Source of the DNA: Hymenobacter siberiensis
Lineage (GTDB): Bacteria; Bacteroidota; Bacteroidia; Cytophagales; Hymenobacteraceae
DNA: 64,000 nt
Assembly: GCF_018967865.2 (NCBI RefSeq)
Contig: NZ_JAHLZY020000001.1
Location: 682,001-746,000, forward strand
Reading direction: 5' to 3'
The notes under the pieces were generated by a model. It did no database searches, was not told the origin of the DNA, and was given only the letters and a program-made list of their open reading frames with translations. The stretch's first letter is position 1; every line of letters begins with the position of its first letter. Positions 57,776 through 64,000 of this stretch are shown here, in pieces. The position numbers and the translations under genes are program-made.

Positions 57776-60292
57776 ATGAAAGTAGTGCGCGTGCAAAAAG
57801 GAATGCTGGCCGCCGGGCTGGCCGTTGCCATTGGCCTCACCGCGTTTCGGCTGCGCCCGCCCGAGGATGGGCTGCTGCCGCGCATTGCCCGGCAGCTGGC
57901 CGAGTACTACGCCGCCGCCCGGCAGGAAAAAGTGTACCTGCACCTTGACCGGCCGGTGTACGGCACCGGCGAAACCATCTGGTTCAGTGCCTACGTGGTT
58001 GATGCTTCGGCGCACCGGCTCGACTCGCTCAGCCAGGTGCTGCACGTCGATTTGGTTTCGCCCGAGCACCGGGTGGTGGCCCGCCGCACCCTGCGCCTGC
58101 AGGGCGGCCGTGCCAGCGGCGACCTCGCCATTACCGATACCCTGGCCGCTGGCACCTACGTGCTGCGGGCCTACACCAACTGGATGCGCAACGCCGGCGA
58201 CGAGTTCGTGTACAGCCGCCGGCTGAGCGTATGGCCGGCCTCGCCCATTGGCCCGCAGGAGCCCCGCCCGGTGGCCGTGCCCACCACGGCCTTTGCCCGC
58301 GCCCGCGCCGCCGCCGCCGCCCGCCCCGATGTGCAGTTTCTGCCCGAAGGCGGCTACCTCGTGGAGGGGCTGCCCGCCGTGGTGGCCTGCAAAGCCACCG
58401 ACCCCAACGGCCGGGGCCTCGACGTGCGCGGCCAGATTCTGAATGATAAAAATGGGGTGGTAGTGCCCTCCTTCAGCAGCCGGCACGCGGGCATGGGGCG
58501 CTTTGCCTTTTTGCCCGGCAGCGGCCAGCGCTACCACGCCCACTTCACCATGCCCGATGGCAGCACCGCCGACTACCCGCTGCCCGCCGTGCAGCCCAGC
58601 GGCTACACCCTGCACGTAGTGGATGGTGGCGAAAACTTTATCGTAGAGGCCCGCTACCGGGGCGTGCCCGGCGCGCCCGCTCCTGGCCCCGTGCAGCTCA
58701 TGACCCAGGTGCGCGGCGTGGCGGTATACCCCGGCCCCCGCACCTTCACTGGCGATGCCCCCGCCGCGTGGCGCATGCCCAAAAAGAACTACCCCAGCGG
58801 CATCGTGCATTTCACGCTGTTCGATGCGGAGGGCACGCCGCGGTGCGAGCGGCTGGCTTTTGTGCAGAATGGGCCGGCCGGGCTGCGCATCAGCATCACC
58901 CCAGACCAGCCCAGCTATGGGCCGCACGCGCCGGTGCAGTTGGCCGTGCGCGTGACCGACGCCGCCGGCCAGCCGGTGGCCACTAATTTCTCGCTCGGTG
59001 TGAGCGATGCCGGCCTCAGTGCCCTCGACCCCACCGCCGAAACCATTGCCTCGAACCTGCTGCTGACCTCTGACCTGGTGGGCTACGTGGAAAACCCGGG
59101 CTACTACTTCCGCAGCACCTCGGCCGGCCCCAATCTGGCCCTCGACGACCTGCTGCTCACCCAGGGCTGGCGGCGCTTTGTGTGGAAGCAGGTGCTGGCC
59201 GGCCAGGCCCCGCTTCAGCCCTTCAGCGCCGAGCACGACCTGAGCCTGGTGGGTCAGGTCGTGAGCGAGCACGGCAGCCGCCCCATTGCCAACAGCCAGC
59301 TCACCTTCCTGCAAACGCGCCCTTCCAAAAACGTGACCACCGGCACCACCAACGCCAATGGCCGCTTTAGCTTCGTGGGCATTCCGGTGGTCGATACGGC
59401 CGTTATCACGCTGCAGGCGCGGCGGTCGCAGGGCGGTAGCAACGTGCTCATTCTGCCCGATGAAGGCCCCGCGATACCTACCCAGGCGCTGCCGCCGCTG
59501 CCCTCGCTGGCGGCCGCCCCGGCGGGGGTGGCCGCCTTCGTGCGCCGCAGCCGCCAGGCCCAGGCCGCCGACCTCGATATGCACCCCGAGAGAGCCATTC
59601 GCAACATCACTCTGAGCAACGTGGCCGTGACGGCCAAGCGCGTGAAAATCCCCTCCGACGACCCGCGCCGCCTCTATGGCGCCACCGGCGGCACGGTGGT
59701 CGACTTCACCGAAATGTCGGCTTCGCAGTCGGGTATGAACGTGTTGCAGCTGCTCCAGGGCCGCGTGGCGGGCCTCGTAATTACGGGCCAGGCCCCCAAC
59801 CTGTCGGTTCAAATCCGAAACTCGGGCACGCCGCTGTTTATTCTGGATGGGCAGCGGGTCGACCTCGATTTCATTGCCAACATGTCGTCCAATGATGTCG
59901 AGTCGGTTGAGATATTCAAGGGTGCCGAGGCGGCTATTTTTGGCGGCACCGGCGGGGCCATCGCCATCTACACCAAGCGCGCCGACCCCAACTACAAGGG
60001 CGCCGATAAAGGCCCTTCGCCGGGCATTGCCATTGTGAAGATGGCTGGCTTCGCCGAGGTGCGCGAGTTTTACCAGCCCCGCTACAACGCCCTGCTCACC
60101 AACCCGCCCGCCGACCCGCGCACCAGCACCCTCTATTGGAACCCCATCGTGCGGACCAACGCCAAGGGCGAGGCCGAGCTGCACTTCTTCACCGCTGACG
60201 GCAGCGGCACCTTCCAGGCCGTGGCCGAGGGCCTGAGCCTGGACGGCATGCCCGCCCTGGGCAGCAGCACGCTCACCGTGAAGGGGAAGTAA
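57776..60292 (+). CDS. Large exported protein with MG2 and TonB-plug domains
   Basis: Translation from ATG 57776 gives 838 residues. After an N-terminal membrane or signal segment comes an MG2 (macroglobulin-like) domain with KVYLHLDRPVYGTGETIWFSAY (about residues 46-68), several beta domains, a carboxypeptidase-regulatory-like stretch (about 490-560) and a plug-like domain of TonB receptors (about 620-730; MNVLQLLQGRVAGLVITG, LDGQRVDLDFI). There is no beta-barrel. Such proteins occur in Bacteroidota and may be surface-associated. The upstream -7 is perhaps CATCTTTG near 57708. Confidence 0.82.
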   Translation: MKVVRVQKGMLAAGLAVAIGLTAFRLRPPEDGLLPRIARQLAEYYAAARQEKVYLHLDRPVYGTGETIWFSAYVVDASAHRLDSLSQVLHVDLVSPEHRVVARRTLRLQGGRASGDLAITDTLAAGTYVLRAYTNWMRNAGDEFVYSRRLSVWPASPIGPQEPRPVAVPTTAFARARAAAAARPDVQFLPEGGYLVEGLPAVVACKATDPNGRGLDVRGQILNDKNGVVVPSFSSRHAGMGRFAFLPGSGQRYHAHFTMPDGSTADYPLPAVQPSGYTLHVVDGGENFIVEARYRGVPGAPAPGPVQLMTQVRGVAVYPGPRTFTGDAPAAWRMPKKNYPSGIVHFTLFDAEGTPRCERLAFVQNGPAGLRISITPDQPSYGPHAPVQLAVRVTDAAGQPVATNFSLGVSDAGLSALDPTAETIASNLLLTSDLVGYVENPGYYFRSTSAGPNLALDDLLLTQGWRRFVWKQVLAGQAPLQPFSAEHDLSLVGQVVSEHGSRPIANSQLTFLQTRPSKNVTTGTTNANGRFSFVGIPVVDTAVITLQARRSQGGSNVLILPDEGPAIPTQALPPLPSLAAAPAGVAAFVRRSRQAQAADLDMHPERAIRNITLSNVAVTAKRVKIPSDDPRRLYGATGGTVVDFTEMSASQSGMNVLQLLQGRVAGLVITGQAPNLSVQIRNSGTPLFILDGQRVDLDFIANMSSNDVESVEIFKGAEAAIFGGTGGAIAIYTKRADPNYKGADKGPSPGIAIVKMAGFAEVREFYQPRYNALLTNPPADPRTSTLYWNPIVRTNAKGEAELHFFTADGSGTFQAVAEGLSLDGMPALGSSTLTVKGK

Positions 60293-60453
60293 GGCGGTAG
60301 CCGGTGCTGTTTGCAACGACTCCGGATTGGGGTGAACAAGCGGGAAGTGCCAACATGCCGCTTTCCTGACAGAAATTACGGCTGTTTCACTTGCGCACCG
60401 GGCGGCGGCATGCCAGCTTGCTGCGGCGCTCACTTCGATAACACCTAAAACAA

Positions 60454-60484
60454 AACGCGCCCCCGGCAGAGCCAGGGGCGCGTT
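60454..60484 (-). terminator. Terminator after the T9SS protein
   Basis: On the - strand AACGCGCCCC and GGGGCGCGTT pair around a short loop and are followed by TTGTTTT. It ends the 60510 gene and also lies beyond the MG2 gene stop. Confidence 0.75.
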
Positions 60485-60509
60485 GCAAACGGGCGAAAGC
60501 CGGAACAGG

Positions 60510-61552
60510 CTATTCCTTGGCAATGCGGGCGCTGCTGCGCTGGCCACCGTCGGCGTACTCTACCAGGTAGAGGCCACGGCTCAGGTTGCTCAGGTCTACG
60601 GCCGTTTCGGTGGTGCCGGGCTGGGCGCTGAAGCTGGCAACCCGGGCCCCGGTGGTGCGGAATACCGTGACGCGGGCATCGCGGCTGGCGGCGGTATGGG
60701 GCACGTTCAGGCGGTTCTGCGTGCGGTTGGGGTACACGCCCAGGTTGGTAGCCACCAGCGAGCGGGTAGCCAGGAATATGGGAACGTAAGCCTGCCGGCT
60801 CTTAAAGGTCATGTTGCTGAGCAGCACGCAGCGGCCGACGGTGTTGCTGCCCAGGGCCGTGTAGAGGCGTACCATCAGCGTCTGGCCGGCGGCCAGGGTC
60901 AGGCCCGTAGCGTTGTTGTTGAATGCAAAGAGGAAACCGTCTTTGGGGTTCAGGGAGTTGTCTTGGGGCATGTAAGCGTATGCCGTAGCGGCGCTGGGAC
61001 CCGTAATGCCGGTGCCAAACGTGCCATTGTGGGCCGACGGCAAAATGCCGCCGGGGGTGACGGGTAAGCTCGTGCTGGTGCCCGGGTTGGTGGCAGGGCC
61101 TTTGGCGTAGCTGAATTCCGTCGAGTCCGTGATGAACCCGTTCAGCGGCCACAGCAGCGACAGCCGGCTGTTAGTGCTTTGGGTCGTGCGGATATTGAAG
61201 TCGTGCGAATCGACGCGTAAAGCGGCCGTAGCTGTGATGGAAAACTGCTCGTAAGCAATGCCTTTTGGCGAGCTGGCCAGCGTGCTGAAACCAGTGCCAT
61301 CGGCGACTGCGCCAATAGCCTGGCCTTTGATGCAATAGGCGGGAACCAGGCCGCCGGCCGTGCCGCCATCGGAAAGCACGATGCGGTGCAGCACCGGCGC
61401 ATTGGTCGTAACGCCGGTGGAGAGCACGGTGGCGTTGTCACTGCCGTTGATGGTGAGGGGATATTGCACGAAGGCTGCCGTTTGGGCGTTGGCTTTTTCG
61501 GCAAAGCCGAGGCCACCTAAGAGCAGGAATGCCGGAAGTAGATTTTTTTCAT
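60510..61552 (-). pseudogene. T9SS sorting-domain protein, frameshifted in its signal peptide
   Basis: The main frame (stop at 60510) encodes a secreted protein of about 340 residues with a C-terminal type A sorting domain (LGVYPNRTQNRLNVP ... GLYLVEYADGG). Its N-terminus is not in frame with a start codon: ATG 61552 is followed by seven A's and then runs into a stop. With eight A's it would read MKKNLLPAFLLLGGLGFAEK then ANA-Q, a clear Sec signal. The homopolymer thus holds a one-base deletion, by real mutation, slippage or sequencing error. A GTG at 61469 has no signal and is unlikely. Confidence 0.75.
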
Positions 61553-61706
61553 CGGGAGTATTGGAAATAGGGTGAGGTAAAGGACGAATCGGTGGAAAAT
61601 GAATGGATAAAAAACCAGGGTGCGTGCCGCCGAGCGTAGCTCAGCCAGACATTACCCTCACAATGTCTGGCTTTGGTTGGCCAATGCAAAAGCTTTGCGG
61701 GACTAT

Positions 61707-61736
61707 AGTTGCGCAATCCTTGTCGGGAACGTTCCC
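61707..61736 (-). promoter_or_regulatory. Shared motif, copy 2 (reverse), before the T9SS gene
   Basis: On the - strand GGGAACGTTCCCGACAAGGA then TTGCGCAAC stands 155 nt before ATG 61552. It contains the perfect palindrome GGGAACGTTCCC (61725-61736) and TTGCGCAA. Same order as copies 1 and 3. Confidence 0.55.
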
Positions 61737-61837
61737 ACCCGCGCCCGGCCGGAGCCGGGGCTTCGTTGGTCGTAGAATAAATCTCAGAATGGATTGCGAT
61801 GGCTGAAACGGGATTGTTGGGGAAGACGGGCCGACGT

Positions 61838-61870
61838 GGCAACGTTCCCGGCAATGATTGCGCAATTAAA
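61838..61870 (+). promoter_or_regulatory. Shared motif, copy 3, before the CE12-GH28 gene
   Basis: GGCAACGTTCCCGGCAATGA then TTGCGCAATTAAA stands 128 nt before ATG 61998 and is in the direction of that gene. It contains AACGTT, GCAATGATTGC and ATTGCGCAAT palindromes. Copies 2 and 3 form a divergent pair between the T9SS and CE12 genes. Confidence 0.55.
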
Positions 61871-61997
61871 GGTGCCTAATCCGGCAAAAACAGGCTGTTT
61901 TCGGGGCGCGTCTGGTCTAAGACTGTTAGGGCAACCCTGCCTTTACAATCCCTTGATGGCTCCGGCCAGCGCGAGTCCCACCTTTGGTTTTCCTTCA

Positions 61998-63146
61998 ATG
62001 AAATCAACCTTCGTAACGATACTGGCCGGCCTGGCTGCCTTCCTGACCATGGCCTGGCACCCGGCCGAAACCCCCAAAACCCAGATTTTCCTGGTCGGCG
62101 ATTCCACCATGGCCGACAAGCCCGACCTCACCAAGCCCGAGCGCGGCTGGGGCATGGAATTCGGCCAGTACTTCGACGGCGGCGTGGTGATTCGCAACAC
62201 CGCCGTGAACGGGCGCAGCACCAAAAGCTTCCTGCGCGAAGGCCGCTGGGCCAAGGTGCTCGAAGTCATTAAGCTCGGCGATTGGGTATTCATCCAGTTT
62301 GGCCACAACGACTCCAAAGCCGAAGACAGCACCCGCTCGGCCACGGCCCAGACGCTGTACCGCCAGCTGCTCACCAAATTTGTGCAGGAGGGCAGGGCCA
62401 AAGGGGCGAATATCCTGCTGATCAAGCCGGTAGGTCGCCGATATCTCGATAGCAATGGCAAGCGCAAGGACGACCACAGCGAGTACGCCGGCGTGGTGCG
62501 CGAGGTGGCCAAAGCCCAGAAAGTGCCGCTCATTGACCTGCACGAGAAAAGCTGGGCCCTGTACTCGGGCCTGGGCGAGGCCGGCACCCGCCCGCTGTTC
62601 TGGAGCTACCAGAACGGCTACTACCAGCCCAACCCCGTAGCCCCCGCCAAAAACGACGACACCCACTTCTCAGAGTATGGAGCCACCCGCGTGGCCCAGC
62701 TGGTAGCCGAGGATGTAGCAGCCCAAAAGTTGGCATTGGCCAGCCACCTCAGCCGCACTGTATTTGCGGGCAAGCTCACCGCCGACCTGCCCGTGGTGCT
62801 GCAAACCGCCTTTAAGAAGGACACCTTCAACCTGACCAAATACGGCGCGGTGGCCGACGGCCAGACTCTGAACACCGAGGCATTCCGCAAGGCGATTGAG
62901 GCCTGCGCCGTGGCCGGCGGCATCGTGCTGGTGCCGCGTGGCCTGTGGCTCACCGGGCCTATCAGCCTGAAAAGCAATGTGAACCTGCACCTGGCCGATG
63001 GCGCACTGGTGCAGTTTACGGCCGACCGCAGCCAGTATCCGCTCATCAAAACCACCTGGGAAGGGGAGGAGGCCATCCGCAGCCAGGCCCCGCTGTCGGG
63101 TACCGACCTCACCAACATCGCTATCACCGGCCACGGTACTTTCTAA
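61998..63146 (+). CDS. Rhamnogalacturonan acetylesterase (CE12) fused to a truncated GH28 domain
   Basis: Translation from ATG 61998 gives 382 residues with a Sec signal (about 1-23). The first domain is an SGNH esterase of the RGAE type: block I FLVGDSTMA (about 31-39), GHNDS (about 99-103) and DTHFSEYG (block V, about 220-227). From about 275 a GH28 pectinase domain begins (FNLTKYGAVADGQTLNTEAF, GGIVLVPRGLWLTGPISLKS, NIAITGHGTF) but stops at a TAA at 63144, before the catalytic Asp residues. The esterase half is probably intact, while the pectinase half is not functional. A poly-C repeat follows directly. Confidence 0.82.
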   Translation: MKSTFVTILAGLAAFLTMAWHPAETPKTQIFLVGDSTMADKPDLTKPERGWGMEFGQYFDGGVVIRNTAVNGRSTKSFLREGRWAKVLEVIKLGDWVFIQFGHNDSKAEDSTRSATAQTLYRQLLTKFVQEGRAKGANILLIKPVGRRYLDSNGKRKDDHSEYAGVVREVAKAQKVPLIDLHEKSWALYSGLGEAGTRPLFWSYQNGYYQPNPVAPAKNDDTHFSEYGATRVAQLVAEDVAAQKLALASHLSRTVFAGKLTADLPVVLQTAFKKDTFNLTKYGAVADGQTLNTEAFRKAIEACAVAGGIVLVPRGLWLTGPISLKSNVNLHLADGALVQFTADRSQYPLIKTTWEGEEAIRSQAPLSGTDLTNIAITGHGTF

Positions 63147-63190
63147 ACAACTCCAGTGGCGGCGCGGTAGCATAACGGCGCGAAAGGTCG

Positions 63191-63320
63191 CCTCACCCCC
63201 CCCCCCCCCCCGTCCCTCTCCGAAAAGGAGAGTGGCGCCAGCCGACATTATTTGGCTATAGGTGCACAACTCACCAGAACTCTCCCCCCTCTCCTTTTCG
63301 GAGAGGGGGCCGGGGGGGGG
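63191..63320. repeat. GC-rich palindromic repeat with C16 tract
   Basis: A run of 16 C's at 63196-63211 and TCTCCGAAAAGGAGAG at the left face CTCTCCTTTTCGGAGAGGGG and a run of G's (63313-63320) at the right. It is a relative of the 'CCCTCTCC' element at 15131-15330 and lies between the truncated GH28 end and the GH105 pseudogene. Confidence 0.75.
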
Positions 63321-63345
63321 CGTCCGGCAGCGCCATTTGCAAATC

Positions 63346-64000
63346 ATGACTATGAGAAAATTCCTCCTTCCCTTGCTGGCCCTCACGCTGCTGGCGGAAA
63401 CCGGCTCGGCCCAGACGGCCCCTCCGCGACCGTATTCGCAGCGCATGGCCGATGCCTTCATTTCCTGGAGCCCTGACTCCATCGTTATCGGTAACCGGAA
63501 ATCGGCCCGCTGGGACTATTAGCAGGGGCTGATGCTGAAGGCCCTGGAACGCGTGTGGCAGCGCACCGGCGACGGCCGCTACTTCACTTGCATTCAGAAA
63601 GATGTTGACCAGTTTGTGTAAAAGGATGGCAGCATTCGCACTTATAAGGCTGATGAATACCAGCTCGATAACATCACTACTGGCCACGCCCTGCTGCTGC
63701 TGAGCCAGTTGTCGGTGCCCGGCAACGACAAGTACATAAAGGCCGCGCAGCTGCTGCACAAGCAGCTCGAAACCCAGCCCCCCCCACCAAAGAAGGCGGC
63801 TTCTGGCACAAGAAAACCTACCCCAACCAGATGTGGCTCGACGGCCTATACATGGTCGAGCCGTTCTACGCCGAGTACAGCCGGATTTTCAACCAGCCGG
63901 CCGGGCTCGATGACGTAGCCAAGCAGTTTGCCCTGATTGAGAAGCATCTTGTGGACCCCAAAACCGGCCTGCTCTACCACGGCTACGACGAAAGCCGGGA
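63346..64000 (+). pseudogene. GH105 unsaturated rhamnogalacturonyl hydrolase, broken, runs off the window
   Basis: From ATG 63346 (signal peptide MRKFLLPLLALTLLAETGSA, about residues 3-22) the frame encodes PYSQRMADAFISWSPDSIVI and stops at TAG 63520-63522 within WDY-x-QGLMLKALERVW, a GH105 core. A second in-frame stop (TAA, about 63619) lies in DQFV-x-KDGSIRTYKADEYQLDNI. After a run of C's near 63780 the frame changes again (GGFWHKKTYPNQMWLDGLYM in the other frame). At least three lesions mark it as a pseudogene, unless the sequence is at fault. It would act on pectin fragments released by GH28/CE12-type enzymes. Confidence 0.8.

Noticed and set aside
57725..60547. A 940-codon open frame on the - strand opposite the MG2/plug gene
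   Set aside because: It mirrors the + strand gene in high-GC DNA, has no domain, and the + strand frame shows clear motifs and a signal. A shadow frame.
63191..63320. CRISPR-like or tandem-repeat array from the repeated CTCTCC units
   Set aside because: There are only two arms forming an inverted repeat, with no direct repeats and spacers.

Overview
The window reads as chromosomal DNA of a high-GC member of the Bacteroidota, most likely Hymenobacter or a close relative (Cytophagales). The grounds are: promoters of the TAnnTTTG type with few Shine-Dalgarno sequences, gliding lipoproteins GldB and GldD, cargo proteins with type IX secretion (T9SS) sorting domains, a Bacteroidota-style HU / TPR / COX24-like mini-protein / RNase G block, and several dispersed repeat families. 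This placement is an inference from content, not from a database match.

Layout. 0-8.8 kb: the 3' part of a cobalamin riboswitch, a membrane-anchored protein, a PRC-barrel protein, a T9SS-secreted protein, ferrochelatase (hemH), the GTPases Era and Der, a lipoprotein, MurQ and a small cytochrome-b5-like protein. 8.8-19.1 kb: an arginase-fold protein with a depleted metal site, then a fatty-acid beta-oxidation cluster (acyl-CoA ligase, MarR regulator, HAD/enoyl-CoA hydratase fusion, thiolase, acyl-CoA dehydrogenase). Related inverted repeats in the marR and dehydrogenase promoters suggest one regulon. 19.3-29.6 kb: a secreted propeller-like protein, RecG, GldD, SSB, MutY, HU, a TPR protein, a 29-residue basic mini-protein and RNase G. 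29.6-31.2 kb: a decayed IS4-family element inserted in the loop of the RNase G terminator. 31.2-38.4 kb: an outer-membrane barrel protein, GldB, a glycosyltransferase, Nth, a sigma factor with an overlapping small partner gene, and an MFS exporter. 38.4-43.3 kb: a periplasmic molybdenum aldehyde oxidoreductase locus (paoABC-like) with a MocA-like cofactor enzyme. 43.4-54.6 kb: an HhH protein, two related alpha/beta hydrolases (one without its nucleophile serine), a frameshifted restriction-type protein, UvrA, a DUF2251 protein, a TspO-like membrane protein, TpiA and a DUF6150 protein. 54.7-64 kb: an intact IS4-family element, PrmA, IS and gene remnants, a large MG2/plug-domain protein, and a decaying pectin/rhamnogalacturonan locus (T9SS protein, CE12-GH28 fusion, GH105).

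Between genes there are two notable kinds of structure. One is a set of dispersed palindromic repeats (the 'GTCATGCTGA...GAAGCATC' family, the 'GTAGCGCGGACT' family and a 'CCCTCTCC' family). The other is a set of about seven intergenic hairpins whose arms are built of reiterated short words that differ from site to site. Both IS elements with identifiable ends sit inside such intergenic hairpins. The right end of the window shows clear decay: stops, frameshifts, truncations and IS remnants. No tRNA, rRNA or CRISPR array was seen.
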